Assembly: GCA_018500005.2 (NCBI GenBank)
Contig: JAHBAP020000306.1
Location: 1 to 5,725, forward strand
Source of the DNA: Mycobacterium sp.
GTDB lineage: Bacteria > Actinomycetota > Actinomycetes > Mycobacteriales > Mycobacteriaceae
Direction: 5' to 3'
DNA: 5,725 nucleotides
Of the stretch, positions 1 to 5,725 are shown in pieces. The translations under genes and the position numbers were made by a program. The notes below the pieces were generated by a model. It saw nothing but the letters and a program-made list of their open reading frames with translations, was not told the DNA's origin and did not search any database. The first letter of the stretch is position 1, and each line of letters begins with the position of its first letter.

Positions 1-63
1 GCGCCCAGCCCAACCCAACCCCAGCCGGCCGGCGGCCGGCTGGGGTTGGGTTGGGCTGGGCGC
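1..63. repeat. Perfect 30-bp inverted repeat with 3-nt loop at the window edge
   Basis: Bases 34-63 are the exact reverse complement of bases 1-30, and GGC (31-33) forms the loop. The palindrome begins at the first base of the window, so its true outer limit is not visible. In the frame of the following membrane protein, the right arm (from about 35) reads as a plausible hydrophobic stretch (GWGWVGLGAAAALVAG), while the left arm reads as a proline-rich stretch (RPAQPNPSRP) unlike the rest of the protein. The simplest reading is that the right arm is genuine coding sequence and the left arm is a fold-back copy made at a contig end. A natural hairpin cannot be excluded from sequence alone. Confidence 0.93.
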
Positions 64-442
64 GGCGGCAGCGGCTCTGGTGGCGGGTCTGTTCTACCGG
101 CCCGCCTCGGGGGGAGCGGGGCTGTTGACCATCGCCGGGATGGCCGTGGGGGGTTCGACGGGGGTGCTGGCCGCGGTCTCGGGGCTGTCCGCGGCGGCGT
201 ACCTCGTCACCCGGTACACCCAGGATGCGGCCACGGTGACCCTTCCGACGGTGCTGGGGATGGTGGGCTTCACCGCCGTCGCTGCGGCGGCCGGCGCGGT
301 GTCGGTACAGATGGCCTGGGTGCCGTTGGTGGCTCCCGCAATCACGGCCGCGATCCTGATTCTGGTGGCCCTGCCACTGGTCCCCAGCCGACAGTCGGGG
401 GCGTTCTCCGCCCCCGGCCCGGACCTCGAACAACCCGGTTAG
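2..442 (+). CDS. C-terminal part of a multi-pass membrane protein (5' end missing)
   Basis: I do not recognise the family. The frame is open from base 2 and ends with TAG at 440-442. The part encoded by the left arm of the terminal palindrome (2-33) may be artefactual, so trustworthy sequence begins near base 35. The visible protein is strongly hydrophobic, rich in Ala, Gly and Val, with about four likely membrane segments: GWVGLGAAAALVAGLFY, LLTIAGMAVGGSTGVLAAVSG, VLGMVGFTAVAAAAGAVSV and LVAPAITAAILILVALPLV. It closes with a short soluble tail rich in Ser, Pro and acidic residues (ending DLEQPG). A GTG at 80 could act as a start but would cut through the first membrane segment, so I treat the gene as 5'-partial. 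It lies only 13 nt upstream of cobN on the same strand, so the two are probably co-transcribed. A transporter (for example the end of an MFS-type protein) is possible, but no motif supports a substrate. Confidence 0.72.
   Translation, partial: RPAQPNPSRPAAGWGWVGLGAAAAALVAGLFYRPASGGAGLLTIAGMAVGGSTGVLAAVSGLSAAAYLVTRYTQDAATVTLPTVLGMVGFTAVAAAAGAVSVQMAWVPLVAPAITAAILILVALPLVPSRQSGAFSAPGPDLEQPG
42..60 (+). other. G-quadruplex-type motif (four G-runs)
   Basis: The + strand carries GGGGTTGGGTTGGGCTGGG: four runs of three or more G separated by 2-nt spacers, which fits the canonical G3+N1-7 quadruplex pattern. Because of the inverted repeat, the complementary C-rich version lies at 4-22, so the other strand carries the same motif there. 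It lies inside what is probably the coding sequence for a Trp/Gly-rich transmembrane segment, so the G-runs may simply reflect Gly and Trp codons. Such a motif inside a long hairpin is a likely stall point for polymerases, which fits an assembly ending here. Whether it folds in the cell is not known. Confidence 0.6.
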
Positions 443-455
443 GTACGAATAACAC

Positions 456-3400
456 GTGTCAGTCGTGCTGCTGCTGTCCACTTCGGACACCGACCTCATC
501 ACCGCGCGCGCCAGTGGCGCCGATTTCCGGTGGGCCAACCCGTCCCGACTCGCGGACGGCGAACTCGCGGACCTGCTCGCCGCGACCCCGAAGCCTTCGG
601 TGGCGGTGGTGCGTCTGCTCGGCGGCTACCGGGCCTGGCCGGACGGCGTCGACAGCCTTGTTGCGAGCGGGATACCGGTGGTCGTGGTCAGCGGTGAGCA
701 GTCGCCCGACGCCGACCTCATGCAGCGCTCGACGGTACCCGCCGGAATCGCCGTTCAAGCCCACACCTATCTGGCCCAGGGCGGGGTGGAGAACCTGCGG
801 CAGATGCACGCGTTCCTGTGCGACACCCTGTTGATGACCGGGTTCGGGTTCGCCCCGCCGGCGACCACCCCGACGTGGGGTCTACTGGAACCCCGCTGTG
901 CGAACTGCGACGATTGCGGGCCGGAGCGCGGGAGCGATTCCCGTCCCACGATCGCGATCCTGTACTACCGCGCCCAGGAACTCGCCGGAAACACCGCCTA
1001 TGTCCGGGCGCTGTGTTCGGCGATCAAACGGGCGGGTGGACGGCCGCTGCCGGTGTACTGCACGTCGCTGCGCAACCCGCCCGCCGATCTGCTGGAGTTG
1101 CTGGCGACGGTGGACGCCATGGTGGTCACCGTGCTCGCCGCCGGCGGCGCCACCCCCGCGGCCGTCGGCGCTGGGGGAGCTGACGACGGTTGGGACGTCA
1201 AACACCTTGCTGCCCTGGATATTCCGATTCTCCAAGGTCTGTGCCTGACCAGTTCCCGAGCGCGCTGGTCTGGCAACGACGACGGCCTGAGCCCGCTGGA
1301 CGTGGCCACCCAGGTGGCGGTGCCCGAGTTCGACGGCCGGATCATCACCGTCCCGTTCTCGTTCAAGGAGATCGACGCCGACGGCCTGATCTCCTACGTG
1401 CCCGACCCGGAACGCTGCACCCGGGTGGCGGGCCTGGCGGTCAATCATGCCCGGTTGCGCCGGGTGCCACCCAGCGAGAAGCGGTTGGCGCTGCTGTTCT
1501 CGGCTTACCCGACCAAACACTCCCGGATCGGCAACGCCGTCGGCCTGGATACTCCGGCCAGTGCCATCGCGCTGCTGAAGGCCCTGCGGGACGAGGGTTA
1601 TGACGTCGGCGACGTACCGGGCCTGGATGCGCGAGATGGAGACGCGCTGATGCACGCCCTAATTGAACGGGGCGGCCAGGACCCGGATTGGCTCACCGCC
1701 GGCCAGCTGGCCGGAAACCCGATCCGCATCCCGGCGTCCCGCTACCGGGAGTGGTTCGCCGCGCTGCCCGCCGACCTCGCCGCGGCGATGGTGACCCACT
1801 GGGGACCGCCGCCGGGGGAGTTGTTCGTCGACCGCAGCAGTGTTGACCGGGGCGGGGATCCCGATGGCGAAATCGTCATCGCCGCAATGCGATCCGGGAA
1901 CCTGGTGATCGTGGTACAGCCGCCCCGCGGTTTCGGGGAGAACCCGGTGGCCATCTACCACGACCCCGACCTGCCGCCCAGTCACCACTACCTGGCGACC
2001 TATCTATGGCTGCGACACGAATTCGGCGCGCACGCCGTCATCCATCTGGGCAAACACGGCAATCTGGAATGGCTGCCGGGCAAGACCTTGGGGATGTCTG
2101 CCGACTGCGGCCCCGACGCCGCACTCGGGGACCTCCCGCTGATCTATCCGTTCCTGGTCAACGATCCGGGCGAGGGCACCCAGGCCAAGCGCCGGGCGCA
2201 CGCCATCCTGGTCGACCACCTGATCCCGCCGATGGCACGGGCCGAGAGCTACGGCGACATCGCCCGGCTGGAACAACTCCTCGATGAGCATGCCAATGTT
2301 GCCAGCCTCGACCCGGCGAAGTTGCCCGCGGTGCGCCAGCAGATCTGGACCCTGATGCGCGCGGCGAAAATGGACCACGATCTGGGTCTGGCGGAGCGTC
2401 CCGAGGACGATCGCTTCGACGACATGCTGATGGGTGTCGACGGCTGGCTGTGCGAGATCAAGGACGTCCAGATCCGCGACGGATTGCACATCCTCGGGGC
2501 CAACCCGGTGGGCGAAGCGCAACTGGACCTGGTGCTGGCCATCCTGCGGGCCCGCCAGTTGTTCGCCGGCGAACAGCACCTACCCGGCCTGCGGCAGGCC
2601 CTCGGCCTGGCCGAGGACGGCAGCGACGAACGGGCCGATGTGGACGCCGCCGAAGGGCGAGCGCGTGAACTGCTCGCCGCACTGCAGTCGGCGGATTGGG
2701 ACGCCGGGCGCGTCGACGAACTGACCACGGACCCGGCGATCGCGGCGATCCTGCGATTCGCCGCCCGGGAGGTGGTGCCCCGGCTTGCCGGCACCGCCCG
2801 CGAGATCGATCAGGTGCTGGCGGCACTGGACGGCCGCTATATCGCCGCCGGGCCATCCGGTTCGCCGCTGCGCGGTCTGGTCAACGTGCTGCCCACCGGC
2901 CGCAACTTCTATTCGGTCGACCCCAAGGCCATGCCGTCGCGGCTGGCCTGGGACACCGGGGTGGCGATGGCAGAGTCGCTGCTGGAGCGCTACCGCAAGG
3001 ACTACGGCGAGTGGCCGCGCTCGGTGGGACTGTCCGCCTGGGGCACCTCGGCGATGCGGACATCGGGGGACGACATCGCCGAAATCCTTGCGCTGCTGGG
3101 TGTTCGGCCGGTGTGGGACGACGCCTCGCGCAGGGTGGTCGATCTGACGGTGATCCCGCTGGCCGAACTCGGCCGGCCCCGTATCGACGTCACCGTGCGG
3201 ATCTCGGGCTTCTTCCGCGATGCCTTCCCGCATGTGGTGGTCATGCTCGACGACGCCGTCCGGCTGGTGGCCGCACTCGACGAGCCCGGGGACCAGAACT
3301 ACGTGCGAGCCCACGTTCAGGCCGACCTGGCCGAACACGGCGACGAACGGCGCAGCACCACAAGAATTTTCGGATCCAAGCCGGGAACCTACGGCGCGGG

Positions 3401-4079
3401 TCTGCTGCAACTGATCGACAGCCGCAACTGGCGCGACGACGCCGACCTGGCTGAGGTGTACACCGCCTGGGGTGGCTTCGCCTACGGCCGCGGACTGGAC
3501 GGCCGACCGGCCGCCGAGGATATGAGCCACCAATACCGGCGGATCGTGGTCGCCGCGAAGAACACCGACTGCCGCGAGCATGACATCGCCGACTCCGACG
3601 ACTACTTCCAGTACCACGGCGGCATGGTCGCCACCGTGCGGGCGCTGACCGGGCGGGCCCCGGCCGCATACATCGGCGACAACACCCGGCCCGAGGCGGT
3701 GCGCACCCGCACCCTCTCCGAGGAGACCACCCGGGTGTTCCGGTCCCGGGTGGTCAACCCGCGCTGGATGGCCGCAATGCGCCGGCACGGCTACAAGGGC
3801 GCTTTCGAGATGGCTGCCACGGTGGACTATCTGTTCGGCTACGACGCCACCGCGGGGGTGATGGCCGACTGGATGTATGAGGAACTCACCGCCCAGTACG
3901 TGCTCGACTCGGAGAACCGCAAGTTCCTGTCGGAATCGAACCCATGGGCGCTGCACGGGATGGCCGAGCGGTTGCTGGAGGCCGCCGGTCGCGGGATGTG
4001 GCAGGCCCCGGACCCGCAGACCCTCGCGGGTCTGCGTCAGGCACTGCTGGAGACCGAGGGCGATCTCGAAGCGCGCTAA
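456..4079 (+). CDS. cobN: Cobaltochelatase large subunit CobN
   Basis: CobN is the large, substrate-binding subunit of the cytoplasmic ATP-dependent cobaltochelatase. It inserts Co(II) into hydrogenobyrinic acid a,c-diamide in the aerobic cobalamin pathway, working with AAA+ (CobS/ChlI-like) and CobT/ChlD-like subunits that are not encoded here. The 1207-residue protein fits the family (about 1200-1300) and belongs to the CobN/Mg-chelatase H family. Visible signatures are the N-terminal VVLLLSTSDTDL, PTIAILYYRAQ, QPPRGFGEN (488-496), the H-subunit motif HLGKHGNLEWLPGK (530-543, with His530, His534 and Glu538 as likely active-site residues), WGTSAMRTSGDDIAE (862-876), SGFFRDAFPH (917-926) and FGSKPGTYGAG (972-982). 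It looks intact. The GTG start at 456 matches the mycobacterial N-terminus; the ribosome site is weak (TTAGGT at 439-444). An unusual Cys148-x2-Cys151-x2-Cys154 cluster lies in a variable linker. No cobalamin riboswitch is visible upstream, so expression probably comes from further upstream. Confidence 0.97.
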   Translation: MSVVLLLSTSDTDLITARASGADFRWANPSRLADGELADLLAATPKPSVAVVRLLGGYRAWPDGVDSLVASGIPVVVVSGEQSPDADLMQRSTVPAGIAVQAHTYLAQGGVENLRQMHAFLCDTLLMTGFGFAPPATTPTWGLLEPRCANCDDCGPERGSDSRPTIAILYYRAQELAGNTAYVRALCSAIKRAGGRPLPVYCTSLRNPPADLLELLATVDAMVVTVLAAGGATPAAVGAGGADDGWDVKHLAALDIPILQGLCLTSSRARWSGNDDGLSPLDVATQVAVPEFDGRIITVPFSFKEIDADGLISYVPDPERCTRVAGLAVNHARLRRVPPSEKRLALLFSAYPTKHSRIGNAVGLDTPASAIALLKALRDEGYDVGDVPGLDARDGDALMHALIERGGQDPDWLTAGQLAGNPIRIPASRYREWFAALPADLAAAMVTHWGPPPGELFVDRSSVDRGGDPDGEIVIAAMRSGNLVIVVQPPRGFGENPVAIYHDPDLPPSHHYLATYLWLRHEFGAHAVIHLGKHGNLEWLPGKTLGMSADCGPDAALGDLPLIYPFLVNDPGEGTQAKRRAHAILVDHLIPPMARAESYGDIARLEQLLDEHANVASLDPAKLPAVRQQIWTLMRAAKMDHDLGLAERPEDDRFDDMLMGVDGWLCEIKDVQIRDGLHILGANPVGEAQLDLVLAILRARQLFAGEQHLPGLRQALGLAEDGSDERADVDAAEGRARELLAALQSADWDAGRVDELTTDPAIAAILRFAAREVVPRLAGTAREIDQVLAALDGRYIAAGPSGSPLRGLVNVLPTGRNFYSVDPKAMPSRLAWDTGVAMAESLLERYRKDYGEWPRSVGLSAWGTSAMRTSGDDIAEILALLGVRPVWDDASRRVVDLTVIPLAELGRPRIDVTVRISGFFRDAFPHVVVMLDDAVRLVAALDEPGDQNYVRAHVQADLAEHGDERRSTTRIFGSKPGTYGAGLLQLIDSRNWRDDADLAEVYTAWGGFAYGRGLDGRPAAEDMSHQYRRIVVAAKNTDCREHDIADSDDYFQYHGGMVATVRALTGRAPAAYIGDNTRPEAVRTRTLSEETTRVFRSRVVNPRWMAAMRRHGYKGAFEMAATVDYLFGYDATAGVMADWMYEELTAQYVLDSENRKFLSESNPWALHGMAERLLEAAGRGMWQAPDPQTLAGLRQALLETEGDLEAR

Positions 4080-4088
4080 TGTGGCCCC

Positions 4089-4469
4089 ATGGCAGCCACG
4101 TTCGACGAAGTGTCCAAAGCCCAGTACGTCCTGCTGACGACGTTCACCAAGGACGGCAGGCCCAAGCCGACGCCGATCTGGATCGCCCGCGACGGCGATC
4201 GGGCGGTGGTCATCACCGAGAAGAACTCGTGGAAGGTCAAGCGAATCCGCAACACCCCGCGGGTGACCCTGGCCGTGTGCGATATGAAGGGCAAGCCCAA
4301 GGGGGAGACGATCGAGGCGAAGGCGACCGTGCTCGACGACGCCGAGACCGACCTGGTCTACCGGGCGATCAACCAGCGTTACGGGATCGTCGGGAAGGTG
4401 TTCACCTTCTTCTCCAAACTGCGCGGCGGCGCCGGACGCACTGTCGGCCTGGAGATCCGGCCCGCGTAG
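4089..4469 (+). CDS. PPOX-class F420-dependent oxidoreductase, Rv2061 family
   Basis: This 126-residue protein has the split-barrel fold signature of the pyridoxamine 5'-phosphate oxidase-like superfamily, FDOR-B branch, and resembles M. tuberculosis Rv2061c (the 'Rv2061 family' of probable F420-dependent enzymes). Visible elements are YVLLTTFTKDGRPKPTPIW (13-31), the beta-hairpin typical of the family, and a basic stretch SWKVKRIRNTPRV (47-59), where family members bind the cofactor phosphate or tail. The likely cofactor is F420 rather than FMN, inferred from family and host. The substrate is unknown. The gene starts 9 nt after the cobN stop and in the same frame (TAA TGT GGC CCC ATG), with no clear Shine-Dalgarno sequence, so translation is probably coupled to cobN. 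ATG at 4089 is the only in-frame start between the cobN stop and the conserved region. No signal peptide or membrane segment is seen. Confidence 0.9.
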   Translation: MAATFDEVSKAQYVLLTTFTKDGRPKPTPIWIARDGDRAVVITEKNSWKVKRIRNTPRVTLAVCDMKGKPKGETIEAKATVLDDAETDLVYRAINQRYGIVGKVFTFFSKLRGGAGRTVGLEIRPA

Positions 4470-4506
4470 CAGCCACCCGGTGTTACCCAACTGTGAGCAG
4501 CAGATC

Positions 4507-4533
4507 GGAACGACTCGGGTGCGCGGACCGTTG
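4507..4533 (+). promoter_or_regulatory. Candidate ECF sigma factor (SigE/SigH-type) promoter for fxsA
   Basis: GGAAC (4507-4511) is followed after 17 nt by CGTTG (4529-4533), that is, 18 nt before GTT. This matches the known -35/-10 pattern of mycobacterial SigE/SigH and streptomycete SigR promoters (GGAAC/T, 17-19 nt, CGTT or GTT). It is the only such match in the 72-nt gap between the PPOX gene and fxsA, and it has the right orientation. Initiation would be expected about 6-9 nt after GTT, at roughly 4538-4542, on or just before the first possible fxsA start codon. I recall the M. tuberculosis homologues (fxsA region) being linked to the SigE regulon, which would agree, but I cannot verify this here. 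Confidence 0.6.
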
Positions 4534-4541
4534 AACAGGGC

Positions 4542-5033
4542 ATGGTGATGCGACCCTTCGCGCGTTACGCGATGCTGTACGCCCTGGTGGAACTGACGGC
4601 GTTTGCCCTGCTGGTCTGGGCCTTCGGGGTGGGCTGGGCCCTGCTCGTCATGGCCGTCGTCTTCATGCTGGGTGTGGTGCTGGCGGCCTCCGGTCTCAAG
4701 AGCCAGGTGGGTGCGATGCGGCGGGCCCGTCGGGACCCGCACGCTGCGGTGGCCGACGGCGCACTCGTGGGTGTGGGGTCCGTTCTGGTGTTCCTGCCCG
4801 GCGTCGTCAGCTCCGCCGTCGGCGCTCTCATGCTGGCGCCGCCGACCCGATCTGCGATGCGGCCGATAGCCGCGGCCCTGGTGACCCGCGGCGTGATGCG
4901 CGGTATGCGTGCGGTCAACTTCGACCGGTCCAACCTGGATAACCTCACCGGCGGCCGACCGCTTCGTCGCGACTACATCGACGGCGAAGTGCTCGGCGAG
5001 GTCGCCGTGGACCGGTTGCCCGTTCGCCGCTGA
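4542..5033 (+). CDS. fxsA: FxsA family membrane protein
   Basis: FxsA is a small inner-membrane protein first described in E. coli, where overproduction relieves F-plasmid exclusion of phage T7; its cellular role is unresolved. The 163 residues contain membrane segments at about 9-28 and 30-50, a basic cytoplasmic loop (RRARRDPH, 60-67), and the family hallmark FLPGVVSSAVGALMLAPPTR (84-103), a membrane segment ending in the conserved PPTR. A hydrophilic C-terminal tail ending in a DYIDGEV stretch resembles actinobacterial members. Two starts are possible. ATG 4542 fits a leaderless transcript from the ECF promoter candidate. ATG 4548 sits 7 nt after a partial Shine-Dalgarno sequence (AGGG, 4537-4540). 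The difference is two residues. The amidohydrolase gene follows after 25 nt with no terminator, so the two are probably co-transcribed, perhaps as an envelope-stress unit. Confidence 0.9.
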   Translation: MVMRPFARYAMLYALVELTAFALLVWAFGVGWALLVMAVVFMLGVVLAASGLKSQVGAMRRARRDPHAAVADGALVGVGSVLVFLPGVVSSAVGALMLAPPTRSAMRPIAAALVTRGVMRGMRAVNFDRSNLDNLTGGRPLRRDYIDGEVLGEVAVDRLPVRR

Positions 5034-5058
5034 CCCGGCACCGGCACACTGATGTGCT

Positions 5059-5725
5059 GTGGCGACCACACTTCTGCTCAACGGGCGCGTGCACAGTCCG
5101 TCGCACCCGGATGCCACCGCAATGGCCGTCCGCGACGGTGTGGTCGCCTGGCTGGGCAGTGACGCGATCGGCAGGGCGCAGTTCCCCGGCGCTGACGTCG
5201 TCGACCTCGAGGACGGTTTCGTCGCCCCGGCGTTCGTCGACAGTCACGTTCACCTCACCGCGACCGGACTTCGCATCACCGGATTGGACCTCGCCCCCGC
5301 CGAGGGTCCCGAACAGTTACTGCAGTTGATCGCCGGCCACATCGCCGCCCACCCAGGTCAACCGATCTGGGGCCACGGCTGGGACGACACCCGCTGGCCC
5401 CGGACACCGGGCACCGATGACCTCGATGCGGTCGTCGGGGCCGTGCCGGCATACCTGGCGCGTGTCGATGTCCATTCCGCCCGGGCGTCAACGGCGTTGC
5501 GGCAGAGAGTGTCCGGGCTGCCCGCCGTTGACGGATTCGATCCCCAGCGTGCGCTATCGGGCCAAGCGCACCATCTGGTGCGCGCCGAAGCGCGGCGGCT
5601 ACTCACCTGGCAGCAGCGTGACACCGCCCGCCGGGCCGCGCTGGATGCGGCCGCCGCGGCCGGGATCGTCGCGGTGCACGAATGCGCCGGCCCGGAGATC
5701 GGCGGCGCCGAGGACTGGGCGGAAC
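5059..5725 (+). CDS. Amidohydrolase family protein, YtcJ-like (3' end outside the window)
   Basis: The first 222 residues of a metal-dependent hydrolase of the amidohydrolase superfamily (Amidohydro_3/YtcJ-like; full members are about 500 residues). The N-terminal composite domain starts MATTLLLNGRVHSPS and leads into AVRDGVVAWLG. The first metal-binding motif is FVDSHVHL (59-66, His63 and His65). It is followed by WGHGWDDTRWP (104-114), a family signature, the DVHSA stretch (137-141) that corresponds to the 'D-G/V-H-S-A' substrate-site region, and HECAGP (207-212), the start of a further conserved barrel strand. The substrate cannot be told; this family is over-annotated as amidase or deacylase. 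GTG at 5059 is the first in-frame start after a stop at 5050-5052. No strong ribosome site is visible. It follows fxsA by 25 nt and probably shares its promoter. The frame is open to the last base. Confidence 0.88.
   Translation, partial: MATTLLLNGRVHSPSHPDATAMAVRDGVVAWLGSDAIGRAQFPGADVVDLEDGFVAPAFVDSHVHLTATGLRITGLDLAPAEGPEQLLQLIAGHIAAHPGQPIWGHGWDDTRWPRTPGTDDLDAVVGAVPAYLARVDVHSARASTALRQRVSGLPAVDGFDPQRALSGQAHHLVRAEARRLLTWQQRDTARRAALDAAAAAGIVAVHECAGPEIGGAEDWAE

Noticed and set aside
1..63. Telomere of a linear replicon (terminal palindrome with GGGTTG-like repeats)
   Set aside because: The neighbouring genes are core mycobacterial chromosome genes, mycobacterial chromosomes are circular, and actinobacterial linear ends carry several spaced palindromes rather than one perfect hairpin running into a coding sequence.
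443..455. Cobalamin riboswitch or promoter for cobN
   Set aside because: The gap is only 13 nt, far too short for a riboswitch, and no clear -10 hexamer was seen near it.
452..459. ACACGTGT palindrome over the cobN start codon as an operator
   Set aside because: An 8-bp palindrome is expected by chance at this scale, it overlaps the start codon, and no second copy or flanking symmetry supports a regulator site.
46..834. 262-codon + strand frame across the membrane gene and the start of cobN
   Set aside because: It has Gly/Arg-rich composition without domains and is out of frame with both supported genes; a shadow of GC-rich coding.
882..1655. 257-codon minus-strand frame inside cobN
   Set aside because: Lies wholly opposite conserved CobN coding sequence and shows no motif.
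3944..4534. 196-codon + strand frame bridging the end of cobN and the PPOX gene, with an ATG overlapping the cobN stop (4079)
   Set aside because: It is out of frame with both genes and Arg/Gly/Asp-rich; the in-frame ATG at 4089 gives a recognisable PPOX protein.
4470..4541. Intrinsic terminator after the PPOX gene
   Set aside because: Only a tiny CACC-C-GGTG inverted repeat is present, with no T-run; the gap is better explained by the promoter candidate.
5052..5056. ATG (5052) or GTG (5054) as the amidohydrolase start
   Set aside because: Both are out of frame with the conserved FVDSHVHL coding sequence; in the right frame there is a stop at 5050-5052 and the first start after it is GTG at 5059.
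2580..5117. Very long open frame on the minus strand (845 codons) antisense to cobN, the PPOX gene and fxsA
   Set aside because: Its protein is low in recognisable motifs and rich in Gly, His, Arg and Val, as expected for the complement of GC-rich codons. It overlaps three well-supported genes; in such genomes long antisense frames arise by chance because stop codons are rare.

Overview
The window looks like ordinary chromosomal DNA from a mycobacterium (Mycobacterium/Mycolicibacterium type) or a close relative. It is very GC-rich. The 1207-residue CobN reads as closely similar to mycobacterial CobN along its whole length. It is followed immediately by a small F420-type PPOX protein of the Rv2061 family, the same pairing as Rv2062c-Rv2061c in M. 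tuberculosis. Next come an FxsA family membrane protein and an amidohydrolase, an order that recalls the mycobacterial fxsA region upstream of lnt/ppm1. These identifications come from remembered family sequences, not a search.

Layout, all genes on the + strand and tightly packed: (1) bases 1-63, a perfect 30-bp inverted repeat with a 3-nt loop that starts at the very first base and contains a G-quadruplex-type motif; (2) to 442, the C-terminal part of a multi-pass membrane protein of unknown function; (3) 456-4079, cobN, the large subunit of the aerobic cobaltochelatase; (4) 4089-4469, a PPOX/FDOR-B F420-dependent oxidoreductase, 9 nt after cobN and in the same frame; (5) a 72-nt gap that holds a good match to an ECF sigma factor (SigE/SigH-type) promoter; (6) 4542-5033, fxsA; (7) 5059 to the window end, the N-terminal 222 residues of a YtcJ-like metal-dependent amidohydrolase.

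The layout suggests two transcription units. The first is membrane protein - cobN - PPOX, with gaps of 13 and 9 nt, which links cobalt insertion into hydrogenobyrinic acid a,c-diamide with a deazaflavin-dependent enzyme and perhaps a membrane protein. The second is fxsA - amidohydrolase, possibly driven by a cell-envelope or oxidative stress sigma factor, with a predicted start point almost on the fxsA start codon (leaderless mRNA).

I see no RNA gene, CRISPR array, insertion sequence, riboswitch or convincing terminator, and no gap longer than 72 nt without a gene. I found no evidence of a new defence or mobile system. The observations most worth a second look are the terminal fold-back palindrome (probably an assembly artefact), a CxxCxxC cluster in CobN, the cobN-PPOX coupling, and the ECF promoter in front of fxsA.
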